Positions 22,658 to 35,828 of a DNA stretch of 64,000 bases are shown piece after piece (the stretch's first letter is position 1; every line of letters starts with the position of its first letter). The translations under genes were made by a program, and so were the position numbers. The notes under the pieces were generated by a model. That model did no database searches. It was not told the origin of the DNA and worked only from the letters and a program-made list of their open reading frames with translations. Source of the stretch: Thelephora terrestris (Eukaryota; Basidiomycota; Agaricomycetes; Thelephorales; Thelephoraceae); assembly GCA_015956445.1 (NCBI GenBank), contig WIUZ02000014.1, forward strand, positions 62,001 to 126,000. Reading direction: 5' to 3'.

Positions 22658-25555
22658 AACGCGTTGGAAGCACTCCGAACACTGCGATTGTGCGTTCTTC
22701 TCCCTACCTTGTATCCTTTCTGATCAAATTCCCTCGTTGATCCACTATGACTGACCCCACTACTCTTGTATAGGAGCTTTCGCGCGTTCCCAAATGCCGC
22801 CGATGATACTAAAGGGTCGTCCCGTCCGCTTCAGACGAGTTCGTTGTTCCCGTAGTACTAGTCTGTGACCCCACATTATTCCTTGCTCTCACGCCGGGCC
22901 TCTCATCACGAGCGATAGCGTACAGATCCCTTTGCATAAAGGTTATCTTACTCTCAGGCCATCAAACAGGCGACCGTAACAAGCTTGAGCCCGAAGGCCC
23001 TCCTTCGCCAACCCTCTGAGGCGGTCCTCTTACTGCCCAGCGCACATTCTGCACCCCTTGAATCATAATTACCCTCGGGTCCGTGTCACGAGCGCACGAT
23101 TTGGTCGCCCATCGACCTCCTAAAGGAATGGTGCCCTCCCAATCGATTGGCGGGGTTTGTGTAGATTAGGTTTACTCTTGGACCTTGCGACTGGAAGCCG
23201 AATGTGCCTACGCTGCGCAGATCTCCTGGAATGGAAGAAAGCGCCCATGGGGGGTGGTGCGACATGTGCGTGAAAAGCCAACGTGCGACTTAACCTTAAA
23301 TGGGGTTCATGCCAAACCGCAGGTCTAAGTTTCAGCTGCTAGCATCGCTTCCAATCGAGCCTCGAACACAAACGTGTTGATCCACGCGGTCACCGTGCTC
23401 GGCTGCTTGGACGCTCTGGTGGGAAAAATGCGGAAGCGCGCAAAGAGAACACATCGACGCTGTAAAAGTCCGGCATGGGATTTCGGTTGTGAATGTGAAT
23501 GCGATACCAAAACATGGCTAGATGGCAGCGAAGCAGCACAAAAGCTGATTGATATCGGACGAAGATTGGTGAGGGGCGCGAGGAAGTGAACTCAGTGCGG
23601 TACCTGGACCATATGGCCAAATGTCTCGCGCACGATTTTCTTTCCAGTTCATCTCTTTTGGAAGGGTATAGGCCAGGAGATATTCGGGGAGTTCGAATGA
23701 CTTTGCTCTACATCCACCCATTTACAAGGCGGTGGGAGATCAGCCTTGTGTGCTTCTGATTCAGTTCGCGAGAACAGAAAAAACGTGGGCGCTCTGGAGC
23801 CATCCATTGATATCGTGGCGGATGGCGAGGTCGGCGAGCAGGGCTAGATCTAGGGTAGGTTCAAGCGAAGGAATCCCCCCGGTGGCACGTTCCCGGAAGT
23901 CATAACATGAATCATCCAGTGACCCTATTTAAAGAAGTTCAATGCGTTCTACCGAAGAGTGATCAAATAAGCAATGGCTGTCGTGATCCCCACCGATGAT
24001 GGAAGCAGTCGGACAGGGCTTCGATCTCTTGAGAACCTACAGGTACTACCCCCTGTAGCAAAGTCAGCCATCGGGATATCGAGGGTGTGTAACGGGAATA
24101 CAAACTGAGAGTGGTGTGGGATTCAAGTTGACATCTCCTGTGCTCTCGATTACTACGCAACCTCTAAACTACATGGGCGGCTGGAGAGCCTTTGAGAATC
24201 CGACGAGTCTCGTTCAGAGAAAATAATCGTTCATCGACTTCAGAAACTGACGAGGGCCTGCGTTCACTGGGGCTACCAAGACTCATATCGAGGGTCAAGG
24301 GAAATTTGGCTCTCAATCTGGAGAGATACAGATCGCGAGATTAATGTGAACCGCGATGCATACCACTGCACACGAAATGAGTAGATCCTGGAAGTGGCAT
24401 TTGTGGTGGGTTGGAGACGTGGAACAAGCAGAGGGTGGGTGAGGAGAAAACGGTCATGGGGAGATGGAGAAACTAGCGGAGTACTTACAACCTTGTCATT
24501 CACCTCCTTCCACACAAATCCCTCCGTTCTTCCGATGGTCACCTACGGTTCCCGGAGACTCATCGCCAAAACCTCCTCTTACACGGTTTGGTTGCCGTTG
24601 CTTGTGCCAGACTCTGGGCTACGCCTGGGCAGGACCCCATTCCTACTCGATATCGTGCGGAATCACTTACCACCACACAATCAGTCAATTCGACGTTCAT
24701 TCTGTTCTCCGGCCTTTCACTACTTCACCGAAGCCTCGTGCTTTGTTTGACTGTACTGATGCGAAAATCTTGATACGGTTTTAGCCGTTGGTGTGCGACA
24801 GCTCCTTTTCGTTATATTTGCCATTCGATCCCATGGCTGGCATAGGATACGAGATACATTTATGGTTTGCGGACACCTGACGCTCATCAAAGGTGACGAC
24901 GTGCCCCTCCTGGAGGCCCCCTTGTCGTCTTTTCTGAGAGCGGGCGGTACAACCAAAGGGGGGGTCACTCAACCTGCCAGAGGGATCGTGAGCTCTGCGA
25001 GAATTCCGGGAGCGCGGCCTTGGCCTTGACTGGTGACCACCAGGCATTCCCGGTTCCCCACGAGCGATAGATTTTTCGACAACCTTGTTTTGTTTATTGC
25101 AGGCGTCGAGACCACTCCCCCCTCGTGTGGTATCAAACAGACTAGCGGTGAACTTTGTAAAGACCGACCGGCTCGTTCGTTCTTTACCATGGAATAGCGC
25201 CGTTATCTCCGTCATTTCAAACGTTACCTTAAGATACCTAAACCCGTCGAAGCAAGATTATTTTGCTGCTATTTGTAAAGGGATCAATGGCCGCCCGGAT
25301 GTAGCGCTTTGCGCGTAATTACGACCGACTCAAAGATTCTTGCATAGCTGAGAGTGATCTAATTCGGTTTCTCTATTGAGGCAAAAGAAATTGTGGGCTC
25401 GCCATAATTGGCTTATAACGAATGCGTTTTCCTTTTCTTTTATTTACCCTAAGGCCGACGGTGGTTTTGAATGGAGGCAACCGATCGGCTCGGAAGTGTG
25501 AGTACCCGTGGGATTTGCTCCTCGGCCGCCGTCCCCTCATAGTGTCACAACCGCC
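22658..25555. other. 2.9-kb stretch without a recognisable gene
   Basis: Short frames on both strands, none longer than 145 codons and none with a recognisable domain, hydrophobic pattern or linkable exon series. Base composition looks like neighbouring intergenic DNA rather than a young AT-rich insertion. The last few hundred bases should include the promoter of the NOSIP-like gene. It could hold a non-coding transcript or a heavily decayed gene. Confidence 0.5.
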
Positions 25556-26894
25556 ATGACAAAACACTCAAAAAACAACACCGCATCTTCAGTCTTTTCC
25601 TATGCGGAGTACAAGAAACTTGACTATGGAACGAAACGACAAAGGCTTGGAAACGAATCGATGCGGCTGTTCAACGCATGCTCCCTCTGCCTCGAGCGAG
25701 CGCGCACCCCATTAGCATGCAGCGAAGGGCACCTATTCTGCACTGAATGCGTTTTCACGGATCTGGGTGCGTCGGTCGTCTTTGCGCGCCCATTGTGATT
25801 GCTCGAGGGTGCCACATACGCTTCGAATTTCCCAATGCTGATACTTTGAAGTCACGCAGAGCCGTGATATCAAGAAGCAGAAGACCAAGCTGGCTGCTTT
25901 GAAAGCGGAGGCTGAAGAAGAGAAGAAACGCGCTATTGAAGCTGCTAGAGAACGCGTCTTGAGAGACTTTGAGAAAACCCATCTGGGATTATCAGCCACT
26001 GCGACGAGTTCCGCGCCGACATCAAGTTCCGCTACACCCTCTGCGACAGACTCTGGTAGGTCACCCTTTGCGGAGCTTCTCATCATGGGGGATTAATCGT
26101 GCTACGCAGCTCGTGGAAAGAAACGAAAATTCGAATTTGACACCATCGAGGTCGAACGCCTCACTCGTGAAGCTGAGGAGGATGCCCTCTTGCAGCTCGA
26201 GAAGGAACAGGCAGAGGCTCTACGGGCTAAACTCCCTGATTTTTGGTTGCCGTCTCTCACTCCGACGTACACGTCCAAGGGACCTCCGAGGTCGTTGACG
26301 GAAATCAAATTGCAGACGACTTGTCGTGGTGGCGATCCATCTCACAAACTCTCGTACGCCCCTGACCCATAAAACCATTCACAGCGTCTCATCGTCTTGT
26401 AGGAAGAAAGATCTCATTAGCGTGAGGTTTTCTTACCCATCCACGGTTGACCTACAGTGGCACAAGCAGCCAAGACCGACCGCTCCCACCGAAGAGCCGC
26501 TAAACCCACGAAAAGCTGAGGAGAGCGAGAACCCCATCTGTCCCTCGTGCCGTAAACAATTGACCAACAGTAGTAGGATATTCCGTGAGTGCATTCAGCA
26601 AATGATAAGATTATCGCCTCATACTGATCACGATGTCAGTGATGAAGCCATGCTTCCACGTCATTTGCAAGACGTGTGTGGATGAATTGGTTCACCCTTC
26701 GAAGCAGTGCGTAATGTGTGACCAAGAGGTTAAGGCTGATGTCGACATCCTAGAGTTGAAAAGAGAAGGTACGAAGTAGTGCTCACCTTGAACCAATCCA
26801 TACCCGGTGGCTCACCTCATCTTCTATAGGAACGGGTTTTGCTGCCGGTGGATTGGCGGAGACTAGCAAGACCGGTGTATCGTTCCAGGGTTAG
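25556..26894 (+). CDS. NOSIP-like RING/U-box protein
   Basis: Homologue of nitric-oxide-synthase-interacting protein, a nuclear E3-ligase-like factor tied to the spliceosome in eukaryotes. The start MTKHSKNNTASSVFSYAEYK matches the NOSIP N-terminal signature (T-K/R-H-x-K-N-x-T-A). The first half-RING is CSLCLERARTPLACSEGHLF-CTEC. A Lys/Glu-rich coiled coil follows (LAALKAEAEEEKKRAIEAAR). The C-terminal RING is NPICPSCRKQLTNSSRIF ... MKPCFHVICKTCVDELVHPS-KQCVMCDQEV, and the end GFAAGGLAETSKTGVSFQG is typical. Several introns of 50-75 nt. Ubiquitin-ligase activity is inferred from the family only. Confidence 0.88.
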
Positions 26895-27375
26895 CGACGG
26901 AACGAGATTCTTCCTTGGGGTGATTGTACCTATTCAGCAAGGGGACGATCACTGCTCACGTATATGGTCGTGGGAGGGACTTGGAGCACCTTGGAGCGGT
27001 CGAGTGCTTAGCTGAGACGTCTGCGTACGTACAGATGGATCACATCGGAGTTGTGTTTCCTGCGATCAGAGTTCCCTGTTCCCCTCGCGTGTTGGCTCAA
27101 TGACATCCTGACCTTGCCGGGTGCTTATCTCCATCTGCATGCACTGAATATCGTTTGATTTGCCGTTGTACTGTTGGAAATCAGATCGGGATCCTGAGAG
27201 GTTGACGGGTGAAGTAAAAGGCTTGGACCGCGGTCGTCGCGCTGCCCACCTTGACCGTCGTGACTTGGTTTGAGCGACCGACGTTTCTTTCGTATCAGCA
27301 TTTCGTTCCTTCTCTTCCTGCAAAGCATCGTCCTGGTCGAGAGAAGCAGGTTACGGATCCCTCCGATGATGGCAC
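26895..27375. other. Intergenic region with possible unseen 5' exon
   Basis: 480 bp between the NOSIP-like stop and the first supported exon of the next gene. That exon has no in-frame ATG, so a short first exon may lie here, but I could not place it. Confidence 0.4.
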
Positions 27376-28292
27376 CTCCTAAAAAGGCAATACAATCACG
27401 CTTCGAGTTCTGCCGGGCGACGAACTGATTTTCGTACTGCCACCGCCGTCACTTCCTTCCCGTCCCCCCACCCGCTTGTCGTCCCCCCTTATCGACTCGT
27501 GGCACCAGAGACGTCTAGCAGCCCTGTCCCCCTCGGGTTTCTCACCAGGTCTCGGTTCGAAAGGCACAAAGGACTCCTCGAAATGATCCCTCGACCGGTC
27601 GAAGCACACATACATGGATCAGTCGACTTCGAGCGCAGTTCAGGCCCTTGGATACCCGCAGGATTTCGCCCAACTTACGTCCAGCTCTCACTGTTATGCG
27701 CGGCACTCGTGTTCTGCGTGTTGCTGCACGTGGTGAGGTCCTTGTGTTTCTCGAGGGCGAAGACGAGTTCCACCTCATCTTCGTTGACCGTCGGAGATAA
27801 GGAGTTCTGCGAGCCTCAAGAAGAGGGCCAGCCCTCAGAAAAGTCAGCGCCTCACTCACTGTCCGCAAGTGCGCCCGGAAGAGGATGGTGGTGGGTGGAT
27901 GCGTTGTTAGGCAGGGACGTTGAAGAGGATGAGGCCGCTGCCAACGCCGCTCGTTCAATGGTCTTCCAGAACCATAACCGGCTCGTTTGGCCTGTACAAA
28001 ATGACCCTGAAGCTCGGGGATACAAGAACTCTACGCCATGTTACCAACCACGAGAGCCGAGACCACCGATCTCTATGGCAAAGTTAATAATGTCACGACA
28101 TGTGCGCTCTTCACATCCCATTTGATATTTCGAAGTTTTGTGACTGATCTCTCCTGTCATTTCACCCGCCGATGCTCCCTCCAGGCTAATCCACCTCGAC
28201 GACCACGGTCACCGCCAAAACCTACGGCGACGACGGCGACGCCACAGCCACACTCACGACCCGCTTCCCGACTAGCCTCGCCTTGCGTGTGA
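27376..28292 (+). CDS. Unrecognised single-pass membrane protein, 5' end uncertain
   Basis: No family recognised. Three exons can be joined in frame. Exon A, about 27376-27548, encodes TLRVLPGDELIFVLPPPS, then LIDSWHQRRLAALSPSGFSP. A 56-nt GT..AG intron (27549-27604) follows. Exon B, 27605-28101, encodes AHIHGSVDFERSS, a hydrophobic span YVQLSLLCAALVFCVLLHVV, an acidic Ser-rich linker, then a compact motif-rich stretch (SMVFQNHNRLVWPVQNDPEA, NSTPCYQPREPRPPISMAKL, IMSRH). The last exon, 28185-28292, encodes a Pro/Arg/Thr-rich tail. Exon A has a stop just upstream and no Met, so the start codon is in an unseen exon or translation begins at Met 27583 inside the proposed intron. The YQPREPRPPISMAKLIMSRH block looks constrained. 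Confidence 0.5.
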
Positions 28293-31200
28293 GTCGTATG
28301 ACCACGCCAGGATATCTTAATACGGCCCTTATAACCACAAAGGCGCTCTTCGTATTGTGGCATTGGTACCCTTCCTTCATCTGCTTTCGCGTTTGTTTTC
28401 CACCCAGGCGGGGACTGTCCCCTGTTTGGACGCGCTTTGCCATAATCTGACCATGTTCATTGTTTCTCGACGTATATCCCCCACACTACTACTTACAGCT
28501 TCAATTATTGTCATCACTTTGGACCTGTATCTATTCTCATTGCGAACTTTTTTTCTCCTTATTCATTGATTGTCGTTCAACGGATACTACCTCTACAATT
28601 ACTTCGTTCGTCTATTCTAGTTCGGTAGGCAGCCTCTCCTCCCTGTCTATTATTTCCCTATTTGGTGGACAATTGGGTACTCTTGTTTCCGTAGCCCAGC
28701 AATACTCAAACATCTAGAAGGACACCAGACTGAACGCTCTCGCGACGTTTGGATGAAGCCCAGTTGCTCCCCGCCACCTCGCTTATAACATCCGAGAGTC
28801 GAGCTGACAGAAACGGGTTAGTTCACCCGCTTCACCCCACATCCAATACAAAACTACCCCAGATCTTCATTCGATGTCATGGAAGCCGAGTGCTTCACCT
28901 GCGTCGTGATGCGCGATATATGGGGTCGGAAGATATTCACACTGGGCAGGCAGAATCCAATGAGAGGCTGGGAACAGAGCATGAGCATGAGCCTACGGGC
29001 TATTCCCTTCATCTCCGTGCGCGATTCAGGCCCTTACTTACTGGGCCCTAGTCTGAAATCGAGGGGGGGTGCTATATCCCCGCCAGAGACGGCACGGACA
29101 TTCCACTTGGGGTAGCCCTGCTGCGCAATCTCGTGCGTTGACTCTCATCCTCTTTGAGTATTCAGATGCACACTTCATTCGCCCCATCTGTTTCGAGGCC
29201 GGTGTGGGTCGAGAAAGCGATGTTTGGTGTGTTACAAACCGAGTATTGGATCGAGCTGATTGAAGGAGCGCTACCAGGACACGCTAAGTTCAGCACGTTT
29301 GATCGTCGCTGTCGAGTCTCAGAGCCAGCGGCGCTGGGCGGATAATGCACACAACCGATCCGGTACACCACCCTTTTCTCCCGTTTGCATATCCCTCTCG
29401 TCACCTAGGATCTGGATTCAGGGTTCCTCATGGAACTGCAAGACAGCTCTCGTGGCACTAAAACCCTCACGGTCTTCAGTGCTTCGGTCGCTAAGTCCAC
29501 GGGCTTCAAGGTGGCCGCATGACCATTCTGACGTCTGTGAAGGTGCCCAACTGACTCGTGCCTCTGACGCTCTCCCGATGCGCCCAGTGATGTTCTGAGA
29601 AGTATTTGGTCTGGTTCTGGACCCCTGCAAGCCGGTCAGTCCGTTCCCTGCCCCAAGCAACGTTGCAGCCTGGAGGCACGCCGCTTTGGAGAATTCCGAA
29701 TTCCCCCAAACCCGTTCATCTCAGGAATGTGGACCCCCGCGCGACGGCCATTTTCCCAGGTCAACCCTGTACATTCCTTTTCGCCGTTGACCAGTCATTT
29801 CTACCCAGAAGTTCCTCGAAAATTAATTCAGGTGTCCCACCACCCATGTGGTGCCGTTGGCATGTACGAGACTTGAACGGGACCAACCGACTTAGGTCTT
29901 GTACGGCTGTGGCTCATCTCTATTGCGAGCCACCCTCGCAGGCTTCTATCAGAGATCTCGCCTTCTTAGCGCATCGGACTGGAACCTGGAGCATGTTCCG
30001 TTGTTCATTGGAAACCGAGACGCAATCAGGCTAGGCTTTAATTTCCGAATTTACTTGAGGCAATCCCCCGGGTCCTCAGGCTCCATTGATCCCCAAAGAG
30101 CTACAGAATGGGTTGCTCACCAATGCATTGACTTTCGCAGACCTGTGCTGATCTCTCATCCCTCGGATCTTTCTTTTCTTCCGTTTCTCTTTACCAAATG
30201 GAGGCTGCGGAGATAGTTGGGGATATGGAGTCTCGTCCTGGTCGGCCCTAATTTGAACGGGTGGCCTGAGGTTCGAGAACCCCCCCAGCCAACCTGAAAC
30301 TTGCCCCTGATTTCCAGCCTCCCCGAGGGTACGCATGGTATTTCAAGTTTGGACATAGTTCGGTTTGAAGAAGCACGATGCCAAAACTTCCATGAGCCAA
30401 ACGATGGGTTTCCACTTGGGCAGATGTGATTAGTGTGGTGGTTTTTGTCGGACGTACGAGGAGTCTAGAGCCCTCCCTCCACTGCAAGGTGAACGAGTGT
30501 GTGGGTACAATCCCTGTCCTTCGAACAGATGGGAACTGATTACGGTTTCTATAGCCCTTACAAACGGACCTCGTGATCAATGATGCGCGATGGCCGTCAT
30601 CATTGCAACACGCCTATTCCTCCTTGTGTGCCCTCATTTGACTGGTTGGGGTCGCTTCAGTTCGGTTGCTGAATAAAAGCGGATCTCAAAGGGCGTTTAC
30701 GACTAAAACAGCCTCCGTATCCACAGTCCATGAGGCCGATTGCAAATTCCTCCGTGGCGTTTAATGCAGGCACGCTTAGCTTTTTATAATTGTGCTTAAG
30801 GAACGATTGCGGGGAAAACGCATACGTCATACGCGCTGGATGAAAAGTTGGACGCACACCGTGTGCGCTTGGCGAATGCGACCTGTTCCCTGTTCGTCGT
30901 CGCCCCAATATCTGAAGAAGGACCCGTCCAGAGTACGGTATCTCCATTCGTTAGATGAGTGTGACGAGATCGAAGAGCTACATAAAAGGACCGTTTCCTT
31001 TGAACGGTGGCAACCCGTGGGGGGCACGGCGCTAGAGGGTGTACATCTTTGTTCCAGTGAATGGCCTAGTACCGAATTAGGGGGTCCCTCATCCTGTCGT
31101 ACGTTGAATCTTCACAAGTGTGAATGATGGGGAGTTAATACATTTAGAGTTCCTTCCGATGTCGCCACTGGCTGCTTAGGTTGACAGGAACAAAGGACTC

Positions 31201-31522
31201 TTGCAGGGACAGAGAGCGCTCACGAGGAGAAAATTCTAATATTGATACAATATCGGATGTGGGGGTGCTGTACGTGCGTTATCCACCCTGTTGTACACAC
31301 ACAAAATAGCCCACGAAACAAATGAAATATCCCTACGTAGTGACAGAAAGGGTGGGGGAAAGGACATGGGTTGTGTGAAGGAAGCGGAGAATAATAAAAA
31401 TTGTCCTTTCAGCTACCTACTATCAAATACAAGGGAGGCGAAAGTCATCGAGACCACTGCTCACTGCATTTTTTTTTTCTGTTGGAATTACGGCGTGGGA
31501 TGCATGGGGCATCGCCGGTGTA
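28293..31522. other. 3.2-kb stretch without a recognisable gene
   Basis: Only short, mutually overlapping frames on both strands. The most protein-like is a Pro/Lys-rich minus-strand frame at 30076-30336 (RADQDETPYPQLSPQPPFGK, KEKRKKRKI), without flanking exons that make sense. No tRNA T-arm with a matching stem was found on a visual scan. Confidence 0.45.
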
Positions 31523-32757
31523 TCAATAGGGCTGTGAGGCGGAGGAGAGCCTGCGGTTGCGCCCGCCAACTGGACGGCCGGTTCCGATGTGTCCCCGCAC
31601 CTCGGTGACGTCGCCACCGTTGCGCTCAACGTCCGCGGCTAGCCTCTCGACTTCGGCGATCTTCTCTGCTACCTCCTTTCCGACGCGTTCTAGGTATTGC
31701 TGTCGTCTATATTGTCCTCGCTTCGATTCCTTGGGATATTCACAATTGATTTCACGCCTGGCACATTGGCTGCGTCACACGACCGACGCGGATTAGAGAG
31801 AGAGAGAGACCGAAAGGCAGAACGTCACAGGAAGTGTGCGGCCGAAAAGAGAGCGTCATAGTGAGATTGATTAGTACAACGTGATACTGGAGCGGGGGAA
31901 AATGATCTCGGAAGGAAATCAACACGTACTTGCATCGAGTCTCGGGTGGAACAGGAGGAGCACAAGCGATCTTCCGCATCCGACAGAACAGACAAGCCAT
32001 AGCTGGTTTGCGCTTCATCAAGAGAGATTTGGCATCCGCATGCCTCGATGGCTCGTAGTATGAGAAGGTGCATTGAACTTTGGACAACGAACCCCGCCGT
32101 TGGTTTGGTGGTGTCTTCGCAGTCGGCGGTGGCGGAGAGGGTTGTGAGTGAGTTTCGTCGGAATCAAGCGGTGAGGGCGAGTGAGACATGGAGCTCGAAG
32201 ACCTAGAGGAAGGCCCGAAGCTGTCCTCCCGACTTCCTACCGGCCTTCCTCTGCCTGAGTAGAGCAGTGTGATGGATGGGTCCTTCTCGTCCAGTTGGAA
32301 CGCCGCAGAGTTTTGGCCGGACAGTGAGATACCATCGGAGAAAAAGAACTAAAGAGAAGAGAGATAGCCACGAACATCAACCTCACTGGCCGAAACGAGG
32401 ACGCGGGAGACTAACTTGGTCGTTTGGTGTGTGCTGATATTCATCAGGGGGATAAACGTAATCGCCATCTGTGTATTGGATCTGGCGGTATTGTGGGGAA
32501 TCAACCGTAGTCCCTGAATCACAACACTGCTGGTGCTCGTCGGAAGAGTTGCAAGACCAGGAATGCCGAGGCGAAATTGATCGGAGGCTTGTGGCTGCGC
32601 TCAATGGCGGGAGGACGTTCGAGAGGTACGCCCCGCCGTATTGATCTTCAGATGGCTCAATTGTTGGGTAGCGGTCGTCGACGTCGAGCACAGGAGAGTA
32701 GGAGCCGTTATCCCAGGAGGGAAGCAGTTGGACCTGAGCGGGTGCGTATGGGGCCAT
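31523..32757 (-). CDS. Zn(II)2Cys6 binuclear-cluster transcription factor
   Basis: Nuclear DNA-binding regulator. The start MAPYAPAQVQLLPSWDNGSY (ATG 32757) leads into a Ser/Pro/Asp-rich N-terminal region. An intron joins FGQ to GRPVGSREDSFGPSSRSSS, then MSHSPSPLDSDETHSQPSPP. The Zn cluster is split by an intron: MACLFCRMRKIACAPPVPPE-TRC, then NQCARREINCEYPKESKRG, giving six Cys with basic loops, as in basidiomycete members. A short coiled coil follows (YLERVGKEVAEKIAEVERLA), the likely dimerisation element, and the protein ends LSSASQPY. About 315 residues with no fungal-specific transcription factor middle domain. A (GA)n tract lies in an intron near 31795-31810. Targets cannot be inferred from the sequence. 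Confidence 0.88.
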
Positions 32758-35700
32758 TTTGTGTGTGTGGAAGGGTAGACGATACAAGTCTTTTCTTTGT
32801 AGAAAGGGACAAGTGGTCAAGCGCGGATGGGGGGGAAGAGCAAGGGAAAATAGCTAATGGGACTGGGGGTTAATAAACGGTTGTAATCCTAAGCCGGCAC
32901 GCGGATGCAGCATCTAACACAGCGCTCTCCCGATGGAACGATGAATGGCAAGCCAAAGTGCTGGACTGAGTCTTCGAGACCGATCCAAAACTGAAAGGGA
33001 CCCTTGACGTTAGGGCGTATAGCGGAAATCCGGTCCCCAATCACCCATCCGTCGCAGCTCGTGATCAAAATACTTGCAGACCACATTCTCGCCTGCCTCT
33101 CTCATGACAGCATCCCTTGGTGCATTCATTCGATTGTACGTAATGGGAACAATCGGCCAATCCCCATACATCAATTCTAGCATCTAGATCGCAAAGAAGA
33201 GCATGACATCAGAGGCTTCAGGTCTGGACGGGAACCCCACGACCACGATGACAACCGAGCGGTCCATCATACTTACGTCTAATGATGTTTCGGGAATGTC
33301 TTGCGTCCTCTAGACATTTCCCCAGATTCAGATGCGCAGGACCATGCCTAGTCCTCTCTTGTGCTGTCTGGCGAGGTTATTGCCCAACCCAGCTGAAACG
33401 TGCTTGTCGGTTTCACGCCGGAGACGCCCCCCAAGAACCCATCAACCTCAGTGAAAAATCAAATAGTGCGCCTGGTTAACCCATACCAGGCAACAATGCC
33501 CGGGAAAGTGGCGTTTGACCCAGCGGCAGCGGCACAAAGGTCCCATGAAATTTTGTATCATTAAACGCGTCCAGGCTGTTGATGGGAATCTGGACGGGAG
33601 GAACATGAAAGGGTGAGTTGCCGATAGACCCTCGGGTTTTCGGAAAAATCGCAACAGAATAACAGCACGATTGCTACATCCATGACAGGCGGAGCACAGG
33701 ACAATGTCGTGAGTCTTACGTTGCTCACCAGGCTCGAAAGGGGCCCGCTAGTAGATACGTAAGGCGGAGCCGTTGGTAGGCTCAAAATGACGATCGAGTA
33801 ACAGAATCTATGAGAAACTCGAGGTGAATAACAACGATTCACTGAGTAGAAAATGCGATGCTGACCCCCTAAACGATCCATGACTCGGAAGCTATACGCC
33901 ATAAACTGTGGGAAAGTGAACTTGATCAATTGCTCTAGGGGCCACTGGGCTGTGGCGCCACTCAAGAGGCCCAGCAATAGGGCAGCACAGTGAGGTGCGC
34001 AGCCAAACCCAAGGAGATGTTCGTTCGGTAACACCGTCGCATCCATGTGGTGCACACGCTGTGCGTCACGGGTAAGTCTATGAGAGACAGCCCGAGATCA
34101 CGGAATTCAAAGCGTTCCTCCACGAGGAATTATTGATATCTTCGTAGGAAAGGTCGGAACCGGATTTTGGTCACATTCTAGACAGAGAAGGTCCACATTC
34201 CAGAGCTTTTTTCTGGGTGGAAAACCTAGCCGAAGGTAAACTTAACACTCGGAGGGAGGAGAGCGAATTGATCCGGAGATGAGCCTGCTGTTGGATCAAC
34301 TGAGGGGGCACACGACTGCAGCTAGAGATGCGAGGGTTCCAACCCCAGTAGTTGCGCACCTCTCGAGAATCTGTAACAAGCGGCGACGGCGAGCTGAAAC
34401 AAGAGAATCACGAGTGGGTGGGCACACAGGAGAAAATCTAGGGCGACCCCAAATGCCCTCTAGCACCGCCGATGAAGGAAATGCCGTAAGTTAGGAAGCC
34501 AGAGAATGCACCTGATGGACACAGATTAGATCGGAAATATCTGGCGACAAATGGACCACCTGACACCAATGCCGCGCCAAAGAACAGGCCAACGCAGTAC
34601 AGGAATTAATGACGTGGATTCCGGGGCGTCAAACATCGAAACAAATCAGGTCGGCCAAACCCTCGGGTAACATAGCCTGAGGTCGGAACTACAAGCAAAC
34701 TTCGCCTGGGAATGGGCCAGCCCCGGCTGCCCCACGAAAGACGCAGACCCCAACCAGTCGTGCATGGCTGGAAAAAAATTCAGTCCATCAGAAAGTCTGG
34801 ATTTGTGCCCACAAGCATGGCGACAAGACCCTTTGGCAGCCTGGGTAGTGTGAGAAGATGGTTTTCGTGGAAAAAGGTGCCGTGGATAATCAAGTTATAT
34901 TATCACACCCACAATACACAGTCGTAAATTGGTTGAGTGTCACCACGATTGGGGAGTTGGACTCGAGATAATTTCTGGCGACCGTCTAAAATTCCATGAG
35001 TGAGCTATACAATGGCAGGAAACAGGAACACGTGCCTTGGGGGTATGAATTTCCCCAAGACCAGACGACCTGTTGATGTCTAGGCCTGTCTTGTAGTACC
35101 CATCGGCGCACGACCTTTCGTGGCATTCAAAGAGTGATGAATTGATCAGCGATCGAGAAATTCCATCGCGGAGGCGGCTAATGGGCAATGAAAAAGTGGT
35201 CTGGTGACACCAGGCTAGAATACAGCCTCGGATTCAGGGGGGGGGAGGGTGACTCTTGATTAGGGATACAAGTTCGGCCGGTTTCGTGAGTGACTATGCT
35301 GCATAAATATGCCGAGAGACAAAACTTACCGGTCGGTCCGCGCAACCCTGCAAGGCCTACGGGTGATATCAAAATCTCTGCCAGCAATTGGTAGGAGGGT
35401 GAAAGAAGTATTGCGAGATAGTATTTCCTATATGCGGATGTGACAGAAGGCCTAGACGAGCAATGAGGACATCATTGTGATGGGCCTTCGCAAAGGAAGA
35501 AGAGACAAAGGTGGGGATCAGTTGGATGCTATTCCCTCCCAAAACCCAAGCTTACCCTGGGGTGAAGTCCGGGGATGCGGGGGAGGCGATGTAGCAGCCC
35601 CTCTGAAGATCAGGACGAGGTTAATGATAGGAACTTGCCCGCTCATCGACACCCTTGAGAAAGTTATTCACCTCTTTAATTTTTGCACCGATGTCATGTC

Positions 35701-35828
35701 TGTCGGCCAAACTGAGTGAGGAGGGTTGAAGAGGCCGACGGCGCGGTCATTGGCGAAATCACCCCGCACATCGATGGCTCGATCGGCTTTGACCCCACAC
35801 TTTCCTCACGCTTCGTCAATCACTCAAG
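32758..35828. other. 3-kb stretch with scattered membrane-like minus-strand fragments
   Basis: No intact gene. Several minus-strand fragments look like exons of a membrane protein but cannot be joined: YYLAILLSPSYQLLAEILIS (near 35350), VGLFFGAALVSGGPFVARYF (near 34590), LGFGCAPHCAALLLGLLSGA (near 33990) and MLELMYGDWPIVPITYNRMN (near 33180). Stops and frame changes without splice sites separate them. This could be one decayed multi-exon gene or chance. The right end holds the MSH4 promoter. Confidence 0.35.

Noticed and set aside
29832-29900. Possible tRNA T-arm on the minus strand (GTTCAAGTC)
   Set aside because: The flanking five bases cannot pair to form the T stem, and no acceptor or anticodon arm is in place.
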